In this document: positions 22,762 through 31,403 of the stretch, one piece after another
How positions within the stretch are numbered: the stretch's first letter is position 1
How the letters are laid out: each line of letters opens with the position of its first letter
DNA from: Halobellus captivus
GTDB taxonomy: Archaea > Halobacteriota > Halobacteria > Halobacteriales > Haloferacaceae
NCBI RefSeq assembly: GCF_003697845.1
Contig: NZ_RDQE01000019.1
Span: 1 to 32,127, forward strand
Reading direction: 5' to 3'
DNA length: 32,127 nt
Translations under genes and position numbers: made by a program
Notes under the pieces: model-generated
What the model saw: only the letters and a program-made list of their open reading frames with translations
The model's database searches: none
What the model was told of the DNA's origin: nothing

Positions 22762-24060
22762 ATGGACGTACTGGAAGTCGCCGCGCGTGCGACCGCGACC
22801 GGCCCGGTGTGTGACGCCTGTCTCGGTCGGCTCGTCGCCGACCGGAGCTTCGGGCTGTCGAACGCCGAGCGCGGGTCGGCGCTGCGGGTCTCGCTCGCGT
22901 TACGCGAGGACGACGACCACGAGCCGGTCTCGACCGCGGACTGTTGGGTGTGTGAGGGCCGCTGTGCCGAGTTCGACGGGTGGGCCGAACGCGCCGCCGA
23001 GGCAGTCGAGGGAACGGAGTTCTCCACGTACAACGTCGGCACGCGGCCGCCGCCGCTGATCGAGGAGAACGAGGCGCTGTTACGCGAGGAGGCCGGCCTC
23101 GACGACGACGCCGGCGAGCCGTTCAAGTCGGAGTTCAACCGCGAGGTGGGCAAGCGGTTCGGGCGACTGACGGGCGGGGAGGTCTCCTTCGACCGCCCGG
23201 ACGTCCAGTTCACGATCGACCTCGCCGAGGACGCCATCGACGCGAAGGTGAACTCCGCGTTCGTCTACGGCCGCTACCGGAAGCTGGAGCGCGACATCCC
23301 CCAGACCGAGTGGCCATGTCGGGAGTGCAAGGGCTCGGGACGGCAGGGCGCGGACCCGTGTGACCACTGCGGCGGATCGGGCTACCTCTACGACGACAGC
23401 GTCGAGGAGTACACCGCGCCGATCGTCGAGGACGTGATGGACGGCACCGAGGCGACGTTCCACGGTGCCGGGCGCGAGGACGTCGACGCGCTCATGCTCG
23501 GCACCGGCCGCCCGTTCGTGATCGAGGTCGCGGAGCCGCGTCGCCGTCGCGTCGACACCGACCGGCTCGAGGCCGACGTCAACGCATTCGCCGAGGGGGC
23601 GGTCGAGGTCGAAGGGCTCCGGCTCGCGACCTACGACATGGTCGAGCGCGTCAAGGAGCACGACGCCTCGAAGCGCTACCGCGCCGAGGTGACGTTCGAC
23701 GGCGACGTCGACGGCGACGACCTCTCCGCCGCGATCGACGAGCTGGAGGGCGCGACGATAGAGCAGTACACGCCGAACCGCGTCGACCACCGGCGCGCGA
23801 GCCTGACCCGCGAGCGCGAGGTGTACGAGGCGACCGCGGAGCTCGCGGACCCGCGACACGCCACCGTCGAGATACACGGCGCCGGCGGGCTCTACATCAA
23901 GGAGCTGATCTCCGGCGACGAGGGACGGACCGAGCCGAGCCTCGCCGGACTCCTCGGCGTCGGCGCCGACGTCACCGCCCTCGACGTCCTCGCCGTCGAG
24001 GGTGAAGACAAGCCGTTCGAGGACGGGGCGTTCTTCCGGGAGTCAGTGACCCACGACTGA
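22762..24060 (+). CDS. pus10: tRNA pseudouridine synthase Pus10, 432 aa
   Basis: Pus10 makes pseudouridine 54 and 55 in archaeal tRNAs. The N-terminus has two CxxC zinc motifs (VCDACLGR and CWVCEGRC), as in the THUMP-containing module of the family. A second cysteine cluster, CRECKGSGRQGADPCDHCGGSG, resembles a DnaJ-type zinc segment. The catalytic domain has GAGREDVDALMLGTGRPFVIEV with the catalytic Asp, and later YIKELISGDEGRTEPSLAGLLG, the typical family ending. The length of 432 aa is normal. It starts at ATG 22762, shared promoter space with the divergent DUF5830-type gene. Confidence 0.93.
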   Translation: MDVLEVAARATATGPVCDACLGRLVADRSFGLSNAERGSALRVSLALREDDDHEPVSTADCWVCEGRCAEFDGWAERAAEAVEGTEFSTYNVGTRPPPLIEENEALLREEAGLDDDAGEPFKSEFNREVGKRFGRLTGGEVSFDRPDVQFTIDLAEDAIDAKVNSAFVYGRYRKLERDIPQTEWPCRECKGSGRQGADPCDHCGGSGYLYDDSVEEYTAPIVEDVMDGTEATFHGAGREDVDALMLGTGRPFVIEVAEPRRRRVDTDRLEADVNAFAEGAVEVEGLRLATYDMVERVKEHDASKRYRAEVTFDGDVDGDDLSAAIDELEGATIEQYTPNRVDHRRASLTREREVYEATAELADPRHATVEIHGAGGLYIKELISGDEGRTEPSLAGLLGVGADVTALDVLAVEGEDKPFEDGAFFRESVTHD

Positions 24061-24152
24061 AGCCGCGGGCTTCCTCCCTGTTCCGCTGTGAGCGCATCCG
24101 AACCGTTTATTAATGCACATATTTTACAAGACTCTATGGTGGGATACCCTCG

Positions 24153-24413
24153 ATGACCGGTACAACGGGGACGACCGAACGTGGCGAGTCTCCGCCGATC
24201 GCCGCCGTCGCACCGGTCGTGTTCGGCGTGGTTCTGTCTTTAACTGCCTTCGCGTACTTCGTGACGGTGAACGCCATCGACTGGGTGACCGTAACCGTCC
24301 TCGCGTATCCGGTTCAGGCGGTGGCTCCGTTCGTGGTAATTAGCGGTGCTATATTGACAATACCGATCATTATACCTACCGTACTCGTCACGATGAAGGC
24401 CACGGCGAAGTAG
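24153..24413 (+). CDS. Small two-helix membrane protein, 86 aa
   Basis: Two hydrophobic segments (about residues 16-40 and 52-80) follow a polar Thr/Gly-rich N-terminus. A TATA-like TTTATTAATG is about 45 bases before the ATG. The second half of the gene is AT-richer than the surrounding core genes. Family and role unknown. Confidence 0.6.
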   Translation: MTGTTGTTERGESPPIAAVAPVVFGVVLSLTAFAYFVTVNAIDWVTVTVLAYPVQAVAPFVVISGAILTIPIIIPTVLVTMKATAK

Positions 24414-24553
24414 GGCGTCGGCACGAGGACGGTCCGGGAAGACGGTTCCGGTGGCGCCGGGGGCGACCGGACACGCGGGATGTCGGAACGGCGAGCGATC
24501 GGAAGGGGGAGCGATCGCGAGGATTTATCATGCGCACGTCTGACGCGTAGGGT

Positions 24554-25261
24554 ATGAAGGGGAGCGACGCCGACGTCGACGACGCGGATGCCGGCGGCGG
24601 AACCGATCCGACGGTGGACGCGAACCCGGGAGCCGAGACGCCGGGCGTCGGCGAACCGGTCGTCGAACCCGCCGTCGCGACGGCTTCGGAGGACGTCCCG
24701 ACGGCGGGCGACGTGGCGTTGAACGGGCTCGACCGGGCGAACCGCCCCGATCGCGTCTCCTCGGTCCTCGTCGCGGTGGGGCCCGGCCCGCACTCCGGCG
24801 CGACGGTCGACGTCGCGAGACGGATCGCCGAAGCGACCGACGCGTGGCTGGAGCTGTTCCACGTCGTCCCCTCCGACGAAGCCCTCTCGGGCTGGGACTC
24901 ACCCGAGGTCGACGGGCCCGATACCGCCAGTGACGACGGGAGTGATGCCGCCGCGGACGACGGGGAACCCGCCGGGCGCGTCGAGAGTGAGGACCACGGG
25001 ACGGCCGGCGAGCGCCTGCTCGATTCCGCCCGCGACCGGCTCGGGGGCTTCGAGCGCGTGGACCGTTGGCTCGTCGAGGACCGGACCGCCGCCGGCGCGA
25101 TAGTCGAACAGTCGCCGTACTACGACCTCGTCGTCGTCGGCGCGCCGACGACCGGCACGGTCGGCCGGTTCGTCTTCGGCTCCACGACCGACACCGTCGT
25201 CGACGAGGCCGCAGTCCCCGTGGTCGTCGTCGAGGCGGCCGACGAGCAGCCGCTCGAGTAG
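24554..25261 (+). CDS. UspA-family universal stress protein with acidic extension, 235 aa
   Basis: The Usp domain begins near residue 68 (VSSVLVAVGPGPHSGAT) and ends with DLVVVGAPTTGTVGRFVFGSTTDTVVDEAAVPVVVVEA. The nucleotide-binding pattern G-x2-x-G-x9-GST is present in altered form. Two low-complexity acidic parts are unusual: an N-terminal extension of about 65 residues and an insertion in the middle rich in Asp and Ala. The ATG at 24554 is supported by TTTATCA 24-30 bases upstream, so the message is probably leaderless. The family binds ATP or acts in stress response; specifics are unknown. Confidence 0.8.
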   Translation: MKGSDADVDDADAGGGTDPTVDANPGAETPGVGEPVVEPAVATASEDVPTAGDVALNGLDRANRPDRVSSVLVAVGPGPHSGATVDVARRIAEATDAWLELFHVVPSDEALSGWDSPEVDGPDTASDDGSDAAADDGEPAGRVESEDHGTAGERLLDSARDRLGGFERVDRWLVEDRTAAGAIVEQSPYYDLVVVGAPTTGTVGRFVFGSTTDTVVDEAAVPVVVVEAADEQPLE

Positions 25262-25282
25262 GCGACGCTCCCCTCCCGTCGC

Positions 25283-25342
25283 GTTCGAGTCTTCCCTTCT
25301 TCGTGTTCGAGTCTTCCCTTCTTCGTGTTCGAGTCTTCCCTT
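25283..25342 (+). repeat. 22-bp tandem repeat, nearly three copies
   Basis: GTTCGAGTCTTCCCTTCTTC with two more bases repeats at 25283, 25305 and 25327; the third copy is 16 bases long. It lies just after the UspA stop codon, where it could act as transcript-end signal. Confidence 0.8.
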
Positions 25343-25386
25343 GCTCCCGTTCTGTGCGGTCGCGCGTCCGCGTAGCCGCCGTCCCA

Positions 25387-25417
25387 AGGAGCGGCCGTTC
25401 CCGAGGAGCGGCCGTTC
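25387..25417 (+). repeat. 17-bp tandem repeat, two copies
   Basis: AGGAGCGGCCGTTCCCG (25387-25403) is followed directly by a second copy (25404-25417, partial). It stands upstream of the trp promoter. Confidence 0.65.
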
Positions 25418-25454
25418 TCCCCGACGACGGAGCGCTCGTACCGGGGCGACAGCG

Positions 25455-25479
25455 TTAAATCGGTGTACATACTTGTACA
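25455..25479 (+). promoter_or_regulatory. trp operon promoter with two TGTACA boxes
   Basis: TTAAAT (25455-25460) is the TATA-like element. TGTACA occurs at 25464-25469 and again at 25474-25479, exactly 10 bp apart, between the TATA-like element and the expected start of transcription near 25483. In Methanothermobacter the repressor TrpY binds TRP boxes of consensus TGTACA ahead of the trp genes. Here the placement would block initiation when bound. That a TrpY-like protein acts here is inferred from sequence only. Confidence 0.55.
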
Positions 25480-25511
25480 TTACAACACGAACACATACAT
25501 CGGTGATCATC

Positions 25512-26576
25512 ATGGATATTCAGAACACGGTCGAACGCGTGACGAACGGGGAGGACCTGTCGCTCGAGGAGGCGCGCGAGGCCGCGCGGCTCGTCTTCGA
25601 GGAGATGACCGAGGCGCAGATCGGGGCGCTCCTCGCCGCGTTGCGCGCGAAGGGCGAGACCGAGGCGGAGATCGCGGGCTTCGCACGGGGGATGCGCGAC
25701 GCGGCCCGGACGATCGAGCCGGACCGGGCGCCGCTCGTCGACACGTGCGGAACCGGCGGCGACGACTACGACACGATCAACGTCTCGACGACCTCGGCGA
25801 TCGTCGCCGCGGGCGCGGGCGTCCCGATCGCCAAACACGGCAACTACTCGGTCTCCTCCTCCTCGGGCAGCGCCGACGTGCTCGAGGTCGCCGGCGCGGA
25901 CGTGGAGGCCGAGCCCGCCGCGGTCGAGGCCGCCATCGAGGACGACGGGATCGGGTTCATGCTCGCGCCCGTCTTCCACCCCGCGATGAAGGCCGTCATC
26001 GGTCCCCGAAAGGAGCTCGGGATGCGGACGATCTTCAACGTGCTCGGCCCGCTGACGAACCCCGCCGGGGCGGACGCCCAACTGCTCGGGGTCTACGACC
26101 CCGAACTGGTCGGACCGATAGCCCGCGCGCTCGCACACATGCCCGTCGATCGCGCGCTCGTCGTCCACGGCGCGGGGATGGACGAGATCGGCATTCACGA
26201 CGAGACGGTCGCCGCCGAGGTCGTCGGCGAGGAGGTGACGGAGTTCACGATCACCCCCGAGGACCTGGGCGTGCAGCGAGCGCCGATCGAGGCGGTATCC
26301 GGCGGGACGCCCGAGGAGAACGCGGCGGACCTCCGTGGGATCGTCGACGGCTCGGTGACGGGCGCGAAACGCGACCTGATCCTCGCGAACGCGGGCGCGG
26401 CCGTCTACGTCGCCGGCGAGGCCGACTCCCTGTCGGCGGGCGTCGAGCGCGCCGCGGAGGCGATCGATTCCGGGGCGGCCGCCGACAAGCTCGCCGCGCT
26501 CTGTGACGACTCCGTCGAGGAGGCCGAACCGGCCGACTCGAGCGTGGCCGCGGGCTCCGGCGCGGAGGTCGAGTGA
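25512..26576 (+). CDS. trpD: Anthranilate phosphoribosyltransferase TrpD, 354 aa
   Basis: It joins anthranilate to PRPP, the second step of tryptophan synthesis. The signature glycine loop DTCGTGGD is at about residues 77-84, and KHGNYSVSSSSGSADVLE at about 108-125. The usual Arg of KHGNR is Tyr here. GPRKELGMRTIFNVLGPLTNPA follows in the middle. The C-terminus has a longer acidic Ser/Ala tail than bacterial TrpD. It starts at ATG 25512, about 29 bases after the predicted transcription start, and ends at TGA overlapping the trpF ATG. It is the first gene of the trpDFEG operon. Confidence 0.95.
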   Translation: MDIQNTVERVTNGEDLSLEEAREAARLVFEEMTEAQIGALLAALRAKGETEAEIAGFARGMRDAARTIEPDRAPLVDTCGTGGDDYDTINVSTTSAIVAAGAGVPIAKHGNYSVSSSSGSADVLEVAGADVEAEPAAVEAAIEDDGIGFMLAPVFHPAMKAVIGPRKELGMRTIFNVLGPLTNPAGADAQLLGVYDPELVGPIARALAHMPVDRALVVHGAGMDEIGIHDETVAAEVVGEEVTEFTITPEDLGVQRAPIEAVSGGTPEENAADLRGIVDGSVTGAKRDLILANAGAAVYVAGEADSLSAGVERAAEAIDSGAAADKLAALCDDSVEEAEPADSSVAAGSGAEVE

Positions 26577-27220
26577 TGGCGCGGGTGAAGGTGTGCGGGC
26601 TCACCGACGGCGCGGACCTCCGGGCGGCGGTCGAGGCGGGGGCGGACGCGGTCGGCGTCATAACCGAGGTACCGGTCGACACGCCCCGGGAGGTCGACCC
26701 GGCACGCGCGGCGGACCTGCTCGCCGACGTTCCCCCGTTCGTCACGGCGACGCTCGTCACGATGCCGACGTCGGCCGAGCGCGCGGTCGAACTCGTCCGG
26801 ACCATCGGCCCCGACGCCGTCCAGCTCCACGGCGAGTGGACCCCCGACGAGCTCCGGTTCATCCGCGCGGAGACCGAGCGGAAGGTGCTGCTCGCGGTCG
26901 ACGCGACGGACCCGGTCCGTGCCGAGGAGTTCGACGGCGTCGCCGACGCGCTCGTCGTCGACTCGACGCGCGAGTCCGGGGCGGGCGGCACCGGCGAGAC
27001 CCACGACTGGGCGGCGACCGGCGACCTCGCCGATCGGCTGACGGTTCCCGTCGTGCTCGCCGGCGGGCTCACCGCGGAGAACGTCGCCGAGGCGGTGCGG
27101 GTCGCGGACCCGTTCGCGGTCGACGTGGCCTCCGGCGTCGAACGCGTCGAGGGGAGGAAGGACCACAACGCGGTCGCCCGGTTCGTCACCAACGCGGGCC
27201 GCGAGATGGAGGTCGCATGA
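26576..27220 (+). CDS. trpF: Phosphoribosylanthranilate isomerase TrpF, 214 aa
   Basis: It converts PRA to CdRP, the third step of tryptophan synthesis. It has the (beta/alpha)8 barrel signatures: VKVCGLTDGADLRAA at the N-terminus with the catalytic Cys, VQLHGEW in the middle, VVLAGGLTAENV and DVASGVE with the phosphate-binding loops at the end. Length is normal. The ATG at 26576 overlaps the TGA of trpD, so translation is coupled; a GTG one codon earlier is less likely. Its own stop overlaps trpE as ATGA. Confidence 0.95.
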   Translation: MARVKVCGLTDGADLRAAVEAGADAVGVITEVPVDTPREVDPARAADLLADVPPFVTATLVTMPTSAERAVELVRTIGPDAVQLHGEWTPDELRFIRAETERKVLLAVDATDPVRAEEFDGVADALVVDSTRESGAGGTGETHDWAATGDLADRLTVPVVLAGGLTAENVAEAVRVADPFAVDVASGVERVEGRKDHNAVARFVTNAGREMEVA

Positions 27221-28944
27221 CCGGAAGCGGCGACGGGACGACCCCGCTGGACCGCTCGCGCGCGGAGTTCGTCGACCTGATCGACGACGCCGAGCGGCCG
27301 GTCGTCGTCCGCGCGGCCGCGTCGCTCGATCCCGAGACCACCCCGCTCTCGGCGTACGCGACGCTCGTCGGCGAGGAGCCGTACGGCTTCCTCCTCGAGT
27401 CCGGCGAGAAGGTGGCCTCCAGCGATCCCGACGGCGCGTTCACCGCGGGGGGAAAGGCCGACAGGCACGCCCGCTACTCGTTCGTCGGCTACGACCCGGA
27501 GGCGGTCGTCTCCGTTCGTCCGGACCGCACCGAAGTGACCGAACTCGGCCCCGCCGCGGAGTTCATCGGCGGAATCGAGGGCGACGCTGGCGACGAGGAC
27601 GGAGACGGCGACAACACCGCCAACGGCGACGGCGACAACACCGCCAACGGCGACGGCGACAACACCGCCAACGACGACGCCGACGTCATCGATCGGATCC
27701 GCGCCGCGTTCCCCGACGTGGCCCGTCGCGGCTTCCCGGAGACGGACCGGCAGATCCTCTCCGGCGGCTTCGTCGGCTTCCTCGCGTACGAGGCGGTCTA
27801 CGACCTCTGGCTCGAGGAGGTCGGCGTCGAGCGCCCCGAGACGGACTTTCCCGACGCCGAGTTCCTGCTGACGACCCGGACGGTCGTCTTCGACGAGAAG
27901 GAGGGGACCGTCGAACTGGTGTTCACGCCGATCATCGACGTCGACGACGATCCGGGCGAGGTCTACGACGCGCTCGCCGGGGAGGCCGACCGCGTCGCCG
28001 CCGACCTCGCGGCCGCCGACCCGCCTGACCCCGACGGCATCCGCGTACGCGAGGAGGAGGCCGACCCGCAGGAGGACTACGAGGAGGCGGTCCGGACCGC
28101 GAAACGCCACGTGCTCGACGGCGACATCTATCAGGGCGTGATCTCCCGGAGCCGCCGGCTTCGGGGCGACGTCGACCCGCTCGGGCTGTACGCGGCGCTC
28201 CGGGAGATCAACCCCTCGCCGTACATGTACGTCCTCCGTCACGACGACCGGACGGTGGTCGGCGCGAGCCCGGAGACGCTCGTTTCGGTGAAAGGCGATC
28301 GGGTCGTCTCGAACCCGATCGCGGGTACCTGTCCGCGCGGGACGAGCCCGGTCGAGGACCGCCGGCTGGCCGGCGAGATGCTCGCGGACGGGAAGGAACG
28401 CGCCGAACACACCATGCTCGTCGACCTCGCGCGAAACGACGTTCGCCGGGTGTCCGAGCCGGGGTCCGTCCGCGTCGAGGAGTTCATGAACGTATTGAAG
28501 TACAGTCACGTCCAACACATCGAGTCGACGGTGACGGGGACGCTCGCGGCCGATTCTGACCCGTTCGACGCCACGCGGGCGGCGTTTCCCGCGGGCACGC
28601 TCACGGGCGCGCCGAAGGTGCGCGCGATGGAGATCATCGACGACCTCGAGACCACTCCACGGGAGGCGTACGGCGGCGGCGTCGGCTACTACTCGTGGAC
28701 CGGCGACGCCGACTTCGCGATCGTGATCCGGACCGCGACGATCCGCGAGGGGCTCGGATCGGCGGGGGGCGTCGACGCCGAGAACGGTACCGACGAGGTC
28801 ACGGTCCGCGCCGGCGCGGGACTCGTCGCCGACTCCGACCCGACCGCGGAGTACGAGGAGACCGAGCGGAAGATGGAGGGCGTCCTCGCCGCGATCGATC
28901 GGGTCCGCGAGGGCGAGCCAGCACTCGAGGGGATCGGGAAATGA
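27217..28944 (+). CDS. trpE: Anthranilate synthase component I TrpE, 575 aa
   Basis: It converts chorismate to anthranilate using ammonia from TrpG. FLLES (about residues 58-62) is the tryptophan feedback site, so end-product inhibition is expected. The chorismate-binding core is intact: GDIYQGVISR, NPSPYMYVLR, VGASPETLVSV, PIAGTCPRG, AEHTMLVDLARND, and the final GGGVGYYSWTGDADFAIVIRTA. The odd point is an acidic insertion near residues 121-153 that contains three exact DGDNTAN repeats, absent from most relatives as far as I know. The start overlaps the trpF stop and the stop overlaps the trpG start. Confidence 0.95.
   Translation: MTGSGDGTTPLDRSRAEFVDLIDDAERPVVVRAAASLDPETTPLSAYATLVGEEPYGFLLESGEKVASSDPDGAFTAGGKADRHARYSFVGYDPEAVVSVRPDRTEVTELGPAAEFIGGIEGDAGDEDGDGDNTANGDGDNTANGDGDNTANDDADVIDRIRAAFPDVARRGFPETDRQILSGGFVGFLAYEAVYDLWLEEVGVERPETDFPDAEFLLTTRTVVFDEKEGTVELVFTPIIDVDDDPGEVYDALAGEADRVAADLAAADPPDPDGIRVREEEADPQEDYEEAVRTAKRHVLDGDIYQGVISRSRRLRGDVDPLGLYAALREINPSPYMYVLRHDDRTVVGASPETLVSVKGDRVVSNPIAGTCPRGTSPVEDRRLAGEMLADGKERAEHTMLVDLARNDVRRVSEPGSVRVEEFMNVLKYSHVQHIESTVTGTLAADSDPFDATRAAFPAGTLTGAPKVRAMEIIDDLETTPREAYGGGVGYYSWTGDADFAIVIRTATIREGLGSAGGVDAENGTDEVTVRAGAGLVADSDPTAEYEETERKMEGVLAAIDRVREGEPALEGIGK
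27604..27675 (+). repeat. 24-bp tandem repeat inside trpE, three copies
   Basis: The units at 27604-27627, 27628-27651 and 27652-27675 are the same apart from the last bases of the third. Each encodes DGDNTANG. The multiple of three keeps the frame, so copy number could change without breaking the gene. Confidence 0.85.
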
Positions 28945-29609
28945 AGGTGGTCGTCGTCGACAACTTCGACTCGTTCACCTACAACCTCGTCGAGTACGTC
29001 TCTGAGCTGTCGATCGGGGGGGACGATGTGGATACCGACGGCAACGGTGACAGCGATGGTGGCCCCGAGGACGCCGCCGGCGACGACAACGCCGCCGGCG
29101 TCGACATCACCGTGTTGAAGAACACCGCGTCGCTGTCGGCGGTGGAGGCCGAGGAGCCGGACGCCGTGTTGATCAGCCCCGGACCGGGACACCCGAGGAA
29201 CGAGCGGGACGTGGGCGTCTCCGCGTCGGTGCTCCGGGAGCTGTCCCCCGAGGTTCCCACCCTCGGCGTGTGTCTCGGACTGGAGGCGGCCGTCCACGAG
29301 TACGGCGGCACGGTCGGGCACGCGCCCGAGCCGATCCACGGCAAGGCGTTCCCGGTCGATCACGACGGCGAGGGCGTGTTCGCCGGGCTCGAACAGGGCT
29401 TTCGGGCGGGTCGGTACCACTCGCTCGTCGCCACGGAGGTGCCCGAGTCGTTCGCGGTCACCGCGACGACCGATCACGCCGGCGAGCCGGTCGTGATGGG
29501 TATCCGCCACCGGGACCACCCGATCGAGGCGGTCCAGTTCCATCCCGAGAGCGTCCTCACCGCGGTCGGCCACGACGTGATCCGGAACTTCCTCGAGTCG
29601 GTCGCGTGA
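28941..29609 (+). CDS. trpG: Anthranilate synthase component II TrpG, 222 aa
   Basis: It is a class I glutamine amidotransferase that supplies ammonia to TrpE. The N-terminal VVDNFDSFTYNLVEY motif, ISPGPGHP oxyanion region, nucleophile Cys at about residue 111 in GVCLGLEAA, and AVQFHPES with the catalytic His and Glu are present. The usual GHQA after the Cys is replaced by GLEA, which weakens the match but is seen in some archaea. An acidic Gly/Asp insertion of about 28 residues (26-53) lies right after the first strand and helix. It is the last gene of trpDFEG, starting at the ATGA overlap with trpE. Confidence 0.93.
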   Translation: MKVVVVDNFDSFTYNLVEYVSELSIGGDDVDTDGNGDSDGGPEDAAGDDNAAGVDITVLKNTASLSAVEAEEPDAVLISPGPGHPRNERDVGVSASVLRELSPEVPTLGVCLGLEAAVHEYGGTVGHAPEPIHGKAFPVDHDGEGVFAGLEQGFRAGRYHSLVATEVPESFAVTATTDHAGEPVVMGIRHRDHPIEAVQFHPESVLTAVGHDVIRNFLESVA

Positions 29610-29654
29610 GGCGTGGGCGGCGGTAGAAGGTAATCGAATCCTCGCGAACGCCCC

Positions 29655-31256
29655 TCAGCGTGCGTCGTGAACGACCTCGCCGTCAACGACCGTCATCGCC
29701 ACGTCGACGTCGCGGATCGCGGTCGGATCCTCCCACGGCGACTCCTCGAGGACGACGAAGTCGGCGCGCTTTCCGGGCTCGACGGTTCCCAGCCGGTCCT
29801 CGTCGAAGCCGGCGTATGCCGCTCCACGGGTGTACGCGCGAAGCGCCTCGATCACGGAGAGCCGTTGTCCCTCCGCGGGCGCGTTGACGGCGTGGTGGAC
29901 GCCGAGGAGCGGGTCCATCGGCATCCCGTCGGAGCCGAACGCGAGCCGGACGCCGGCATCGAGCATCTCGCGGTATCGGTTGGTCTCCGCCGTCCGTTCC
30001 TCGCCGAGGCGCGACTCGTAGAGCCCGTCGGACCGCGCCCACTTCAGGAAGTTCGGCTGGACGCTGGCGACGACGCCCGTCTCCGCGATCCGGTCGATCG
30101 CGTCGTCGTCGGCGAGTTCGACGTGTTCGATCCGGTGGCGGTCCTCGCCCGGATCGCCCGCGGCCACCTCCTCGTAGGCGTCGAGGGTCGCCCGGATCGC
30201 CCCGTCGCCGATGGCGTGGGCCGTGAACTGGTAGCCGGCCGCCGTCGCCTCGCGCACCCAGTCGCGTAGCTCGTCGGGCTCGATCACCCACTGTCCGGTC
30301 TCGTCGGGGTCGTCGGCGTACGGCTCGGAGAGCTTGGCCGTCCGGCCGCCGAAGCTCCCGTCGGTGAAGGACTTGATCGCGCCGGTCTCGATGAACGCGG
30401 AGCCGGCGTTCGTCGCCAGCCCGACCTCCCGGACCGCGTCCAGGTGGTCGGTCCAGTAGTTGATCCGGACGCGGGCGGTCAGCTCGCCGGCCGCGTCGAG
30501 GTCGCGGTAGACCCGGGGGGCGTGTGAGTCCCGGACCATGTCGTGAAAGCCGGTGACCCCCCGCTCGGCGCACAGCTCGAGGCCCGCCTCGACGGCCGAA
30601 CGGGTTCCCGCCACGCCGGGCTCGACCGCCTCGTAGATCGGGTCGATCGCGCTCTCGAGGAGGACGCCCGTCGGGTCGCCCGCGTCGTCGGTCGGGACCG
30701 TCTCGTCGGGAACCCTCTCGAGCGCGTCGTCGAACCGGTCGAGCGCAACCCCGTTGACCGCGGCGACGTGCATGTCCTCGCGGAACGCGGCCACCGGGCG
30801 GTCGGTCGAGACCCGGTCAAGGTCGGTCCGGGTCAGGTACCGCTTCTCCTCCCACGTCGACTCGTCGTAGCCGTAGCCGAGCACCCACTCGGTCGCGGGG
30901 TCGGGGTCGCTGGATCCGTCACCACCCTGGCCGACCTCACCCTCGACCTCCGCCGCCCGCTCCGCCAGTAACTCGACCGCGTCCGCCGGCGAGTCGGCCG
31001 CCGAGAGGTCGGCGTGGACGAGCGACCGTCCGACGGTGGTCAGGTGGGTGTGTGCGTCGATGAACCCCGGCAGGAGGGTTCGCCCCGCGAGGTCGACGAC
31101 GTCGGTGTCCGCCCCCGCGAGGAACTCGACGTCGTACGTCCGTCCGAGCCGCACGACCTCGCCGTCTCGAACGGCGACCGCCTCGTGGGTTGCGTCGGGT
31201 TCGGCTAGCGTGTGGACCTCCCCGTTCAGGAAGACCCGGTCCGCGGCTTCGCTCAT
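29655..31256 (-). CDS. Amidohydrolase_3 (YtcJ-like) metal-dependent hydrolase, 533 aa
   Basis: The amidohydrolase signatures are in order: GRTLLPGFIDAHTHL (about residues 57-71) with the first HxH metal pair, KSFTDGSFGGRTAKL, HAIGDGAI with a later metal His, HRIEHVEL, and AFGSDGMPMDPLLGVHHAVN with the catalytic Asp. This order and length match the Amidohydrolase_3/YtcJ group, which hydrolyses amide or imidazole substrates that cannot be guessed here. It starts at ATG 31254-31256. It converges on trpG with 45 bases between the stops. A low-complexity acidic insertion (EGEVGQGGDGSSDPD) lies near residue 105. Confidence 0.87.
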   Translation of the reverse strand: MSEAADRVFLNGEVHTLAEPDATHEAVAVRDGEVVRLGRTYDVEFLAGADTDVVDLAGRTLLPGFIDAHTHLTTVGRSLVHADLSAADSPADAVELLAERAAEVEGEVGQGGDGSSDPDPATEWVLGYGYDESTWEEKRYLTRTDLDRVSTDRPVAAFREDMHVAAVNGVALDRFDDALERVPDETVPTDDAGDPTGVLLESAIDPIYEAVEPGVAGTRSAVEAGLELCAERGVTGFHDMVRDSHAPRVYRDLDAAGELTARVRINYWTDHLDAVREVGLATNAGSAFIETGAIKSFTDGSFGGRTAKLSEPYADDPDETGQWVIEPDELRDWVREATAAGYQFTAHAIGDGAIRATLDAYEEVAAGDPGEDRHRIEHVELADDDAIDRIAETGVVASVQPNFLKWARSDGLYESRLGEERTAETNRYREMLDAGVRLAFGSDGMPMDPLLGVHHAVNAPAEGQRLSVIEALRAYTRGAAYAGFDEDRLGTVEPGKRADFVVLEESPWEDPTAIRDVDVAMTVVDGEVVHDAR

Positions 31257-31372
31257 GAACGTCCTCCCGCGCCGGACGGATTAACCGTTTGGGACGGATC
31301 CGGGAAGCCCGTCCGGGGCGCACCCGATCCAGCACTCGGTGATGGTCTCCGGATCTCGGAATCGGGCACACG

Positions 31373-31379
31373 TTTTATT
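31373..31379 (+). promoter_or_regulatory. TATA-like element of the UspA gene
   Basis: TTTTATT lies 25-31 bases before the ATG at 31404, indicating a leaderless transcript. Confidence 0.45.
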
Positions 31380-31403
31380 CGGCCATCGGACGAACCCTCA
31401 CGT

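Noticed and set aside
26251-28518. 755-codon minus-strand frame across trpD, trpF and trpE
   Set aside because: Long open frames opposite GC-rich haloarchaeal genes are common; this one has no motif and opposes three clear enzymes.
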